From Amaurobius ferox (lineage: Eukaryota; Arthropoda; Arachnida; Araneae; Amaurobiidae), in assembly GCA_951213105.1 (NCBI GenBank), contig OX578146.1, positions 55,285,569-55,349,568 on the forward strand: a DNA stretch of 64,000 nt, written 5' to 3'. The first letter of the stretch is position 1. Every line of letters begins with the position of its first letter. A program made the position numbers and the translations under genes. This document shows, piece after piece, positions 22,231-33,777 of this stretch. The notes under the pieces were generated by a model. The model was not told the origin of the DNA. It made no database searches and worked only from the letters and a program-made list of their open reading frames with translations.

Positions 22231-22660
22231 ATATTATTCTTGTTTAAGCCGTGCTTGTAAATGAACGTGTTGGTTATCTAGAAATTTTGACTCATTCTTG
22301 TAACTTGATTGCATACCCACTATTCCAGAGGATATGGCGTTACAGCATCTTACATCTGAGTTCAAAAATGATTTCAGCCACACTTTACAAATATTCTGTT
22401 AAAAACGCGAGTTCAATAATTTAGAGTGAAAAAATTTTTCGCTTTATAGAACGGAGATATCTCAAATAGTGATAAATTGAGATAATCTCAAATAATGTTA
22501 TTGATAATTCTCAATAGAATAATTTGGAAAATTAAAAAATAAATATTTACGCAAAGCATTATGTTGCCTAAATCAGATTGTTTTGATAGACGGGTAACAT
22601 CTTCTGGTTAAATATTCAAACAAAAATTATTTCCTTTCACTCCCTTATTCGTTTATATAA
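22231..22660. other. No gene seen
   Basis: AT-rich unique-looking sequence. No frame or repeat recognised. Confidence 0.4.
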
Positions 22661-22990
22661 AACAAGAAAGATCAATCATGCATAAAGCATTGATTATGAA
22701 ACACTTCCTAACTTCAATGTAATTTCATTTAAACATCTCTAAAATACTATACATTCCTCAGTAATATTTTTAAAATTATCACAATACTATATTAATTTAT
22801 TATATTTGAAAACTTAAAAGTGCATCGGATAAAATGAACTTCCATCAAATGACCTCAATTAAATATAAAATGTCTGGCTTTTCGATAATGTTTTTAACAT
22901 TATCATAATACTACAATAATTTATTATACTTGAAAACTTCATCAAAAACAACTGAAATTTATTCAAATGACGCCATCGAAATATAACACG
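22661..22990 (+). repeat. Family B repeat, 5' fragment
   Basis: Starts ACAAGAAAGATCAATCATGC with its hairpin and follows family B to the AAATGACGCCATC block, then breaks off just before the LINE fragment. The two internal near-duplicate blocks of family B are present. Confidence 0.75.
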
Positions 22991-23075
22991 TGACGCATGA
23001 AACCAGAGCAGAGTACAACATAAAGATAAAACAGAAACACAACAGGAACAAAAATAACAAGAGCAAATAAAAAAA

Positions 23076-23390
23076 TTAACAGGAGTTCATCAGCATCATA
23101 AGGAAACGAGCTCTCCAATATCGATCATAGATGTTATCTCCAGAAATGGCTGTACACCCCCGAAGATGATCTCCGTCCATGTCAGTTATTTGTTTGCACA
23201 AGACACAATTTGGACTACTAAAAATACCCATGCGATGAAGGTGCTTAGCCAAACAATCGTGTCCAATAAGAAGTCTAAAAGCCGCTACCGCAATGTTTCG
23301 AGGACTGTCAGGGATGTTATGTATCGAGTCCCTCCAACTTTTGTCCCCAATCTCCTCCGTCACGTGTGACTTATACAAATAGTTTAATTT
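23076..23390 (-). pseudogene. LINE ORF2 C-terminal zinc-finger segment
   Basis: The minus strand reads a segment with RNIAVAAFRLLIGHDCLAKH and HLHRMGI, then CVLCKQITDMDGDHLRGC, the Cys/His cluster found after RNase H in many arthropod LINEs of the I/Jockey group, and ends with a DRYWRAR block. It is in another frame than the RNase H segment that precedes it, with only a short AT-rich break between, so a frameshift has occurred. Function in the live element is not firmly known; binding of the template RNA is the usual suggestion. Confidence 0.75.
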
Positions 23391-23397
23391 ATTTTAA

Positions 23398-24060
23398 TTA
23401 ATCTAGTTGCCGAGCAAGCCGGAATTTGACGTTGACAAAGTTGAACAATTTTTGTCCCCTTTGTGCCAAGAAGTCAGCCATTTCATTTCCGTAGATATTA
23501 CAATGGGATGGAATCCACTGTAGTACAACTTCAATACCCCATTCCCTCAGGGTCTCCAGATCATTCCTGCATTTTTCAATAGTAGCAGAAACCGGAGTTC
23601 CGTACTTCAAAATTGCCTGAATAGCGGAAACAGAATCAGATAATATAACCACATTCTTAGTATTATCGTTTCTCACCAAAAGTTGTTCTGTGGCAGTTAC
23701 AATTGCCTGCACTTCACCATGAGTAGTATTCGGTCCCAAGGTAATGTAAAAAGGGAAATCATCCGAAAACACTCCAGCTCCTGCATTATTTTCGATTGAA
23801 AGACGTGATCCGTCAGTATACACATGATACAAATCAGGTCTTGGGTATCTTGTGCTAATAGTTTCCAATGCATATGCTTTCAATTCTTCCTCACTAGCCT
23901 GAGATTTCTTAACATGAGTACTCAATTTAAAGTTACTTCTAATTAAGTTTCATTTAAAAGGTCTAGTTGGTTGAACCAAGGCCTCCGGGCAATCAGGCAG
24001 ATCCAAATCCTCTCTGTGTTTCAAGACAGTTTGTAAGAATCCCTTTAACACTCTTAAGTT
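23398..24060 (-). pseudogene. LINE RNase H domain fragment
   Basis: The main open part (23,925-23,398) carries the four catalytic positions of RNase H1: D in YTDGSR, E in HGEVQAI, D in LSDSVSAIQAI and the final D in GNEMADFLA, preceded by WIPSHCNI. Reading upstream to about 24,060 the same frame holds a linker (HREDLDLPDCPEAL) interrupted by a stop. Reverse transcriptase and endonuclease are absent. The fragment lies between two pieces of family B. It differs clearly from the LINE at the right end of the window in its protein sequence, so it is from another family. Confidence 0.82.
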
Positions 24061-24245
24061 TTTATAAGTTTTTAACACTCTAGGTGTACTATTATCATAT
24101 TATCTCCAAAAGGGAATGTTAGGAAGGCGTGTAAGTTTTTCAGAAAGGTAACTTTTTCCATAAGTGAAAAATAGGTTTCGTTGTAGAAATAATCAAATTT
24201 GGATGATCATTTAAACTCAAATATATTCTTACGTCAGAGCTTAAG

Positions 24246-25550
24246 AAGAAAGATCAATCATGCTTAAAGCATTGATGATGAAACACTTTCCAACTTCAAT
24301 GCAATTTTATTTAAACATGTCAAAAATGCAATACATTCATTCCTCCGTAATATTTTAAAACTTATCACAACACTACATTAATTTATTATATTTGAAAACT
24401 TAAACGTTCATCTAAAAAAATGAACTTCATTCAAATGACGGCATTGAAATATAAATTGCCTGGTTTAAGAATGTCTAAAATGTGATACATTCTTCGGTAA
24501 TAATTTTAGAATTATCATAATACTTCGATAATTTATTATATTTGAAAACTTCATCGAAACAACTGAAATTCATTCAAATGACATCATAGTAAAAATAAAA
24601 CGCCTGGCTCTCTCTATAAAAGCAGCATTTCATTGAAAAATAATTACCTATTCATGTCATTCATCACAATACTATAATAACTTATTTTATTTAAAAATTG
24701 AGACCATGGAGCTACAAGTAATTTAACTCCATGCGTAGAACTTCGTCGAAAACAATCTTCCTTCTCTTTGTAAAATCAATGAATATTTCATTCATATCAG
24801 CTATGCAGCTCCATGAACTAAATGATTTTGTGTTACAGAAATACAGCAATTCCAATACAATTCAGTCTACATATTTTGCTGTTTACATTTTACATAGGTG
24901 AAAGATAGGCTTCGTTGCAGAAATAATCAAATTTGGATGAGCATTTAAACTCAAATATATTGTAATTGCGTTGTTTCAGTATGTAGATGCACAGAATTTA
25001 AGCAGAAATAAAGTGGTTTTAGGACGGATACAACACTCAATATGAATTAAAAAGAATTTAAAAATCACGATTTTGAGACAAGATGGATGTCATATATCCT
25101 TTTGAAGTGGGTCATGCGATCTTTTTATATCATGGTCATGTGATCGCTTCATATAAGATGTGTTATTATTATTTTAATTTTTATTTAAATACTACTGAAT
25201 ATATTTCGCTGAATTCTTTTTATATATTTTATGGAACAATTTGAATATTACCTAAAACTTTCGAAGCAATCTGAGAATTTTAAATTCGCTTAAAAAATGT
25301 TTGAAAGATTAGGTCCTATAGGACTCAATGTATTTCATTTTTTCAACCCGGGTTCAATCCAAAACTAATTGGGTGATATTATTCATTTATATTTCCATAG
25401 GTCCTACAGACCGTCTGAAGAACATACTAGAATTTCATTTTGATTAAGTCATTTTTACGGCAGTTATAGTGCTAACGGACAGACAGACAGACAGACAGAC
25501 TGAATGAACAAAGCTATAAACACTTTTCAACTTTGTTGTAAAATGTTAAA
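24246..25550 (+). repeat. Family B repeat, nearly full length
   Basis: Begins AGAAAGATCAATCATGC and ends with the hairpin formed by AACACTTTTCAACTTTG and GTTGTAAAATGTT. A GACA tract at 25,480-25,500 precedes the hairpin. No protein is encoded; the open frames here are chance. Confidence 0.85.
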
Positions 25551-25554
25551 AATG

Positions 25555-26098
25555 TGTGATTGCGTTGCTTCAGTATGTAGATGCACAGAATTTAAGCAAA
25601 CATATAGCGGTTTTAGGACGTATACTACATATGAATTAAAAAGAACTTTAAAAATCACGATTTTGAAACAAGATGGATGCCATATTTCATTTCGAAGTGG
25701 GTTCTGTGAGCGCTTCATATAAGAGGTGTAATTATTATTTTAATTTTTGTTTAAAAAACTACTAAATATATTTTGCTGAATTTTTTGTATATATTTCATG
25801 GGATAATTTGAATATTACCTAAAATTTTTGAAGCAATTTGTGAATTTTAAATCTGCTTAAAAAATGTTTGAAAAATTAGGTCCCATAGGTTTCAATGTAT
25901 TTCATTTTATCAACCCGGGTTCCTTCCAAAACTGATTGGCTGATATTATTCATTTATATTCGCCACAGAGCATCTGAACAACATACTAAAATTTCATTTT
26001 GATTAAGTTATTTTTACGGCAGTTATCGTGCTAACGGAAAGACAGACAGAATGAACAAAGCCATAAACGCTTTTCAACTTTGTTGTAAAGTGTTAAAA
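25555..26098 (+). repeat. Family B repeat, tandem 3' duplicate
   Basis: Starts within family B at ATTGCGTTGCTTCAGTATG, matching 24,966 onward, and runs to a second copy of the 3' hairpin at about 26,066-26,096. It directly follows the hairpin of the previous copy, so the 3' 590 bases are present twice in tandem. Confidence 0.8.
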
Positions 26099-26890
26099 AT
26101 TTCCCATCAGGTTCTTATTCTGGTCACGTCACCAAAGTTTGGGTTTTTCCTAATGTGACAAAAATGACAAGAAGTAATTTAAATTTAGTGAAAAGTATTT
26201 ATTGAACCCAAGTCTGTAAATGAAAATAAATTTTTGATTCTTCCGTTGCATTGTTAGCTACAATTAGATAAAAATGTGATCTAAATATTTAAAAATTCAA
26301 AGAAGCTTAACATAAATATTTACGAAATAAACAGAGCCTAATTCATCGGTGTTCTATAAATATCAATTGAACCAATTGAAGTCTTCAAAGTACGCCACTG
26401 TAAGAAATCCCCTCATTAAAAACATAAAAGCTTCATTAATATAAAAAAGATCGAGGTTTTAATGAAGATGTGGTCGTTTAGCAATATATTCTTACAAAAA
26501 AAATGTTAAGATGGGGGAATTGGATTTATAAATGGAAGAAACCATTAGTGGTTCCGTATGTGAAAGATTATGATGAGATGTCATTAAAAAAGTAATTAGT
26601 AGGCGCATTATTATGAGGAACATTGCTTTTAAATTTGTTTTCCTGAATTAACGACTGTAAAATCGTGTGATTTTATAGGTTTTACACTGAACGTAAAACG
26701 TTTTGCCTCACAATTGGTTGCACGACATTTAACTTTAGATAAATATGTATTGTGAGCAAAATTTAAATATTCCTATTCAAAAACTTCTTCAGATGTGTTA
26801 ATACGTAGATCAATTGTACCTTTTAAGAATAATCATAGAAATATAAATGGAAGCAATTTTATGTAACATGTAATTTAAAAAATCAGGGTA
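26099..26890. other. No gene seen
   Basis: AT-rich, with no frame of note and no recognised repeat. Confidence 0.4.
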
Positions 26891-26892
26891 AA

Positions 26893-27075
26893 TATAATTT
26901 AAAAATTAATTTATCAAATTAATGAATTCATCAAAAAATTAATACATTATTTGATTAAATAAATATTTACCAAATCAATTAATTTATTAAAAACATTAAT
27001 GTTTGGTAAATTAATTTTTAAATAAATTTATTAATTTTGATAAATTACTTTAATAAATTAATTAATTTGGCAATG
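26893..27075. repeat. AT-rich inverted repeat
   Basis: TTTAAAAATTAATTTATC (about 26,897) and its near complement GGTAAATTAATTTTTAAA (about 27,004) can pair. The area is almost free of G and C, and similar words recur, so low complexity explains much of it. Confidence 0.45.
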
Positions 27076-27461
27076 AAGGTTTACAAAACTGCCTCGCGGA
27101 TCCAAATAGACACCATCTCGTCCTATCAAAGGTCCACGCACTTCAAATTGGAAAGGTCTACTTTATACCACTGTATGAGAAAATTAACAATCTGAAAGTG
27201 GAAATAAAAATTGTGTTTGCATTATTTCTTCATATACTCTTTCTCTTTCATTTATCAATTATTATATTATATTTTAACTTTTTTGTGATGTAAATACTTT
27301 CACTATTAAGCAACCAACCTGATGCCTGATATAATCGGAAGGGAACAGTAGGCCTGTTAAATTTACTAATTTCATGTTCCATTTCCTCAGAAACTGTAAA
27401 TACCACCAGTGAAAATTTTCACATTTAAAATATCTAATACTTTTACACGTTGTAAAAGTTC

Positions 27462-27578
27462 GCCAACGGCCGTACCGTGCTGAAAACACCGGTTCTCATT
27501 AGATCACCGAAGTCAAGCAGCATCGGGCGCGGTTAGTACTTGGTGGGTGACCACCTCGGAACACCGCGTGCTGTTGGC
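27462..27578 (+). other. 5S rRNA-derived head of the SINE
   Basis: 117 bases starting GCCAACGGCCGTACC and ending GTGCTGTTGGC, so both strands of the terminal 5S helix are there. The internal promoter region is nearly intact (AAGCAGCATCGGGCG as box A, GTGGGTGACCACCTCGG as box C, with a 2-base loss before box C). It would be called a 5S gene by a simple search, but it is part of a SINE. Confidence 0.9.
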
Positions 27579-27845
27579 CATCTCGGGTGCGGTATCCCCG
27601 TGGTTTGCGCGCTAGATTTGCACGCTACCACAAAATGCCGCCGTGTTCATGCGAAGTACGATCACGTTAAACATGTGGGTCCGTAAGTCCTTCCGAGAGG
27701 TTGGTGGTAGGGGAAGGAGGGTACGGTCCCTGTGGATGCCTCCCCCACTGGGTTCCGGTCTAAATTGGGTGGCACTTCCCGGCCGTCCATACAGTTACCG
27801 TACACCTTTCTGGTAAGTCGGACGGTCTGGGTCTCAACAACAACA
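27462..27845 (+). mobile_element. Full-length SINE with 5S-rRNA-derived head
   Basis: Order: 5S-like head (27,462-27,578), a tRNA-like piece (GCGGTATCCCCGTGGTTTG) lacking the B box, the body with CACGTTAAACATGTGGGTCC, the block ending GGTAAGTCGGACGGTCTGGG, then a (CAA)n tail. A 15-bp target duplication ACGTTGTAAAAGTTC flanks it at 27,447-27,461 and 27,846-27,860. Same family as 12,950, 21,341, 33,778 and 47,955. Confidence 0.93.
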
Positions 27846-27860
27846 ACGTTGTAAAAGTTC

Positions 27861-28616
27861 ATTTTTATTTATTTTGAAACTTTTTCGCATTATGATTGTT
27901 CCACAAGATCATAATGCGAAACATTATGAGTTTAAACATTTAATCAAAATGTTCATTTATTACTCTTTATATTAGGGGGTTTCTCTCCCTGTTCACTTCC
28001 CCCGGAGGTCGTTTCGGGAACTCTTTAACCCCGCCGGCTCAGCGACGGGCGCCCGCTATTCTATTCAACATTTCAGGAGAGCATACTACCACACCCCCTG
28101 TACCTTAACCTGGCGTCTTACCAAAAACTCTAGCGCTCTTTCCAAATTTCATTTCTGGTGCGATTAGATCTGGTTTTAGCTTTAGTGGAATTTTGTAATA
28201 ATAAAAAAAATCGAATCTGAGCTGTAGTAATAACGAGGTAAATATTTAATTCGAAATTTTACTGGTTGTACATTTCAGGTGGTTTAAAATGTAGACAAGT
28301 TAAATTATTTAAATTAAATAGACAGTCAATATGCTAAAAGTTCTAACAAGCGTAATCATGAAAAATTACTTGCCTTCATTATTTATATTAATAGTTTATA
28401 GGAATCAACAATAAGACATATAACTGTTAACTACAATAATAAATACATACAATCGTAAATGTTCATGACAACAATATTTGTGAAACATTCTATTTATAAG
28501 AATCATTAATAAGACATATATATCTTTATCTTTGTGAATCTCAAGTAACCAATTATAGAAGAGTTGTAAATCGGTGTGTGGCGGAGTCAGCTCTTGCGTC
28601 ACTCACTGCTACGAAA
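27861..28616. other. No gene; contains a GC-rich block
   Basis: At 27,975-28,140 there is a GC-rich block (CCCCGGAGGTCG, GCGACGGGCGCCCGC) out of keeping with its surroundings. It is not identified. The rest is AT-rich. Confidence 0.35.
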
Positions 28617-28860
28617 GATATCCCCGATTATTCCTTCGGTGCCCAAATAATTCATTTGAGTCTAACGGCATAGTGTGGGATCAGCAATCTAACGGTGCTG
28701 AGTTCGCACCTAACCCCCACCATCGGGGATCATCAGATAGTTGGTGTCCGCGGATGAAAAACCAGAAAGCAATCTTCTTTGAATTTGTAGATTGCTGATC
28801 CCATACTATGCCGTTAGCCCTAAAAGAATTCTTCGGGCCCGAAGGAATAATCGGGGATAT
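28617..28860. repeat. Foldback-like inverted repeat with about 73-bp arms
   Basis: The arm 28,617-28,690 (GATATCCCCGATTATTCCTT ... GGGATCAGCAATCT) is an imperfect inverted copy of 28,789-28,860 (AGATTGCTGATCCCA ... AATCGGGGATAT). The spacer is about 98 bases and GC-richer than the flanks. This is the layout of a small foldback or long-TIR MITE, but no target duplication was found. Confidence 0.8.
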
Positions 28861-30033
28861 ATCTCTCTTTTCAACGATCTCATCTCTCTTACGAGATGGC
28901 AACTCTACAGATGACGTTCACGTCTTCCTCTCCTCTCCCGGATGACTACGACTGACGTCACGCAGCCACAGGGTGAGGTATGACACTCTAACTGCTGCTC
29001 ATGCCTCAGGGGTGAGTCGAGTGGTCGGGGTTTACGACGCCTCCCGGCTATTCAGCTCCTACCTGAGTTTCAATTTTAGGACGCCATGAGGGTTTCCAGG
29101 ATGCGCCCCCCCCCCCCATCCTCACTGAAATTCGACCGAACTTCTCACCAGGCAGTGAGTTTGTAGAGGTTCAACCGAGTAAATCTTGGCTCACACTGAC
29201 AATGCAACATTTTATTAAGTAATATTCAATTGATCAATAGTTAAAATCAAAATTCGAAGCCCGTCTTGCCTATTTAGCGTTTATTTGTCAATGTGTAAAA
29301 TTTAAATACTGTGCGTTTTACCGACTTTTTGCAATACAGTCCAGAAAACAGCGGGGGGGGGGGTGGTATTTATTTTATTATAGAGAGAAAAAATAAACAA
29401 CTTAAGTTCAAACTCTCTTGTTAAAATGTGCACTCACATGGTTTGACTGTACAATAATTTTTCAAACTGCTGTAAACAGTAGTTGTAGAGAGAAAAGACA
29501 ATAAAGCTTAAAAAAAACATTCCTAGGGTAAATAGCGAGTAAAGTAATTTAAATACTCAAGACACTGAAGGTGGAATATGGAAAGAAAGAAAATTCTTCA
29601 TCTTTTGTTTTGTGAGTTATCTAATGTGATATATCGTTGGAAAGATAACATTCTAAACAATTTAAATTGACAATAAAAATTTGAATTTTTGATCAATGGT
29701 CTGATTTTTGTCCGTATAAAACACTCAACTGATAGTAATAATAATGTTTTATACAAGTAAAGTGGTCACTAACACTTAATAAACGTTATGAGTACCAAAC
29801 TCCGTTCGAAGTTTTAGCACAAAAATGGCTCACATTTTATAGAGCTGTTAATATGGAAATTGCGTGATATGAAACACTATTTCATCTCCGGTCACTGGAT
29901 GTTGCTACTTTTTCAACATTTTCAGACAAATCGATCAAGTATATCATTATTTTTCGATTCCGTGTCTTAAATATTATAAACAAACGATTTCAGTATGTGA
30001 AACATAACACGGTTACCGCAGTCCTTACATTAA
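28861..30033. other. No gene; GC-rich unassigned block then AT-rich sequence
   Basis: 28,861-29,200 is GC-richer with CGTCACGCAGCC and GAGTCGAGTGGTCGGGG words and an uninterrupted C run near 29,107. A G run lies near 29,353. None of it encodes a recognisable protein. Confidence 0.35.
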
Positions 30034-31261
30034 ACAAGAAAGATTAATCATGCTCAAAGCATTGATTATGAAACACTTTCCAACTGCAATGCAATTTAAT
30101 TTAAACATGTATAAAATGCAATACATTCCTCGGTAATATTTTAAAACTTATCACAATACTACATTAATTTATTGTATTTGAAAACTTAAACCTTCATCGA
30201 AAAAAAATGAACTTCATTCAAATGATGGCATTGACATATAAATTGCCTGGTTTAAACATCTCTAAAATGTGATATATTCCTCGGTAATAATTTTAGAATT
30301 ATCATAATACTACGATAATTTATTATATTTGAAAACTTCATCGAAAACAACTGAAATTCATTCAAATGACGTCATAGAAAAAATAACACGCCTGGCTCTC
30401 TCTAAAAAAGCAGCATTTCATTTACAAATAATTTCCCATTCATGTCATTCATCAGAATACTATAATAATTTATTTTATATAAAAATGAAGACCATGGAGC
30501 TACACGTAATTAAACTCTATGCGTAAAACTTGATCGAAAAAAATCGTCCTTCTCTTTGAAAAATCAATGAATATTTGATTCATATCAGCTATGCAGACTT
30601 CATGAACTAAATGATTTTGTGTTAAAGAAATACAGCAATTCTAATACAACTCATTCTACATATTTTGCTGTTTACATTTTACATAAGTGAAGAATATGCT
30701 TCGTTGTAGAAATAATCAATTTTGGAAGATCACTTAAACCCAAATATATTGTTATTGCGTTGTTTCAGTATGTAAATGCACAGAATTTAAGCAAAAATAA
30801 AGTGATTTTAGGACGTTATACAACACTCAATATGAATTAAAAAGAACTTTAAAAATCACGATTTTGACACAAGATGGATGTTATATTTTATTTTGCAGAG
30901 AATCATGTGATCTCTTCATATAATGGTCACTTGATATTAAAGGTGTTATTATTATTTTAATTCTTATTTAAAAAACTACTGAATATATTTCGCTAATTTT
31001 TTTTTATATATTTTATGGAACAGTTTGAATATTACCTAAAATTTTCGAAGCAATTTGTAAATTTTAAATCCGCTTAAAAATTTTTGAAAAATTAGTTCCC
31101 ATAGGGCTCAATGTATTTCATTTTTTCAACCCGGGTTCAATCCAAAACTAATTGGGGGATATTACTCATTTATATTCCCATAGGTCCTACAGACCGTCTG
31201 AACAACATACTAATATTTCATTTTGATTAAGTCATTTTTACGGCAGTATTCGTGCTAACGG

Positions 31262-31295
<34 letters not shown>

Positions 31296-31345
31296 AGAAT
31301 GAACAAAGTCATAAACACTTTTCAACTTTGTTGTAAAGTGTTAAT
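30034..31345 (+). repeat. Family B repeat, full length
   Basis: About 1.31 kb from ACAAGAAAGATTAATCATGC to the 3' hairpin at about 31,315-31,343. A GACA tract lies at 31,262-31,298. The copy shows all parts of the family and serves as a reference for its layout. TTAA lies on both sides, but other copies do not share that, so a target duplication is not claimed. Confidence 0.88.
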
Positions 31346-32331
31346 AAAAACTATAAATAAATTCATTGATAAAATATTTAAAAAGTAAAATGACTGCTGA
31401 AATTTTGAATTAAAATATCTCAAGAACGGTTGATTGTACACCAATAGAGTTAATTATGAAAATTTAAAACATTATTTATAATGGCTGAAAACTTATAGCT
31501 GCGCATATAGCTGAATAAGTATTATAGTAAAAGAATTGCACGATTTATTAATTTTTTTAGCAAATTTTCTAGAGGTTACATATTTCTCATTACTTATAGG
31601 TCAAATTCCACGCGTGTGGAAAGTTTGAAGTTTCTATCTCTAACCCTTTTGGCTTTATAATTTATGTATCAGCCTTAACGTTTCGCTCTGCTGTTTTTCA
31701 TAGAGAAACAGACAAGAATATCCACGATTTATAAATTTTTCGAACAAATTTAAAGTATTTCAAAAAATTCTCTTTCGAACAAACTTTAAACGGAGTCCAT
31801 ACGATAAATAGACACATTTTAATGAATGCTTTAAAAATATATACTTTTCGTGTGTTTTAAATTTCTTGTATTGCGATATATTAAAATTGATGTGGCATCC
31901 AATGATCATTATTTTGCAGCAGCTGCTTAAAATATCATAGAATGCTCCAGAAAAAAAAATGATAAACCCATCCGTATATCAATTCTAAATTTTCTATCCG
32001 AGGCATGTCTTTGATTTTTTTAACGAATCTAGAAGGCTGCAGATTCCGCTGGAGGAAGAAACGTATGGGGTAATGGTCTAGATTCATTTTATTTAGGGGA
32101 GTAAGATGGTGTAAGTGAGAGGGGAGTTACCTCCCAAAAAAACAAGAATGTATTTAGCAGTCAGTCATTCAAGTAGGCATTTATTTATTTATTTTATTTG
32201 GACGTTTTAGGGAAACCTGATTTCGATTCAAACTGTTTATATGCTAAATATTGTATGATTTCCTTTTATATGAATACTTTTTTGTTACTTTTGTATTAAT
32301 AAATTCAATTTACCCCTGCTTTAACTCACAG
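31346..32331. other. No gene seen
   Basis: AT-rich. A partly family-A-like sentence (TATCTCAAGAACGGTTGATT) occurs near 31,420, followed by short frames only. Confidence 0.35.
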
Positions 32332-32586
32332 GCAACGACGGGTACATTTTCCAGTTATATGAATGGAAGGGAAAATCTCATATTAGAGGTCATGGTTGAG
32401 AAATGCGATGCCAAATTCTATCGGAAGGATCATAATCTCGTAGAAATGCTTCTTGCAGATTCTGTTCCAACAAGATTTGATAGCAAGTCGGACTTGATTA
32501 CGGAATATATATCTATAAGAATAACACAAGAAATATCTGGGACTTGGCTTGACATTTCCATTCATTCATATTATTTATACTCGCTT
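32332..32586 (+). CDS. Candidate host exon of unknown function
   Basis: An open stretch of 85 codons follows a good splice acceptor (TTACCCCTGCTTTAACTCACAG, pyrimidine-rich, AG at 32,330-32,331) and can end at a donor GTATAA at 32,587. The translated part is of mixed composition with no low complexity (for example LEVMVEKCDAKFYRKD and FDSKSDLITEYISIRIT), unlike the AT-driven shadow frames around it. I do not recognise the family. No neighbouring exon was found within the window. It could also be a fragment of a retrogene or chance; the frame closes with TAA at 32,590 if not spliced. Confidence 0.3.
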
Positions 32587-32592
32587 GTATAA

Positions 32593-33089
32593 CAATCAGT
32601 ATAGGATTAGTAAAGAAAATTAAGAATAACTCGTTTTCTCGTTATAGATTCATGTGAATCATCCCTTATTTGGCATATTTCGTATGCGAATGTGTACGAC
32701 AATGGTACAAGCTAATTATTGAGAGGTTTCGCTTTTATTTTTGGTTTAATTTTTTGATACAAAAAATATTTAAACGGAGAATTTATAGTTATAATTTTGA
32801 AGCCGTTTATTTCATTCCGGTCGTTCGCAAACAACGAAGTTATCGGCAAATTATTTCTATCTCTATGAATATAAATTATTTTCCTCTCGCTATGTTCTTC
32901 GGTTAAAAAATAAGGAGATCTGCAATTATCTCTACATTAAAAACAGCAGATGATATTTTTGATATATTTTTAGTGTATTTTAGTGCTACCAAACAGAAAA
33001 TTAACTCTACTACTCAAATTTCTCTGTATATATAGGCTTTTAAAATATAATATACGCGAACTTTCGATCACCTTTTAATAAGATATTGA
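32593..33089. other. No gene seen
   Basis: AT-rich sequence after the candidate exon. A frame at 32,670-32,906 has no recognisable content. Confidence 0.35.
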
Positions 33090-33400
33090 CTTTCAGTTAA
33101 GAATTGTCGAAAAATATATTTTAATATTTCATTCTCCATTTACTTTTTTATACATCGCCTGGCAAGTTCTATTAGGAAGTAACATGTTTGTCTTGGCTTA
33201 GTGTCAGAAATGTCGGTGCCAGAAAAAAGTAATCTCTCCCATCGTCCGTTTCTGTCTATTTGTTCTAAAATTAGATCCAAATCCTTACCAAAACAGTGAA
33301 ATCCTATCGAAATGTGCCTTATCTAATTACAGGACAATATTATTAGTTGAATGAGTTTGGTGATTTTTATTGGATATTTTGAAACGAGTTTATCACTAAA
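33090..33400 (+). repeat. Repeat E, copy 1
   Basis: Shares TAGTGTCAGAAATGTC, AATCTC, TTGTTCTAAA, CCTTACCAAAACA and CGAAATGTGCCTT in the same order with 51,130-51,430. Unclassified; no ends defined. Confidence 0.6.
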
Positions 33401-33777
33401 ATTCTGCACCAATTTCGTTTTTATTTAATTATATATTTTATGGCAATATTGTGTGTGTTTACCATCTGCTAGTGGTTGTTAATATTATATAATAACAGCT
33501 CACCTGTTGCCAACATTTTATAGCTCTGGAAATGAGAAATTAATTCATTAAAAGTCATTTTTGTGTGTACAGGGTAATTTGAAACTTTCGGCACATACTT
33601 TAATGATAAATAGAGAACACTAAAAAAAATGTTTTTCATTCATGAATGCATGTGATCAAAAGTCACTCTTTGGTGTTAGAGGGCGCAATTGGGCGGCACA
33701 GAAATTGACAATTTCCCCCTGTTACCATTTATAACGCGGACATAGTATATGTAAAATGGAGTGTTTTAAGAATTGGG

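Noticed and set aside
27462..27578. A functional 5S rRNA gene
   Set aside because: Although nearly complete, it is joined to a SINE body, lies inside target duplications and has changes in conserved positions. A second such unit has the same arrangement at 21,608-21,725.
30034..31345. TTAA target duplication for family B
   Set aside because: Present at this copy only; other copies have different bases at the same places.
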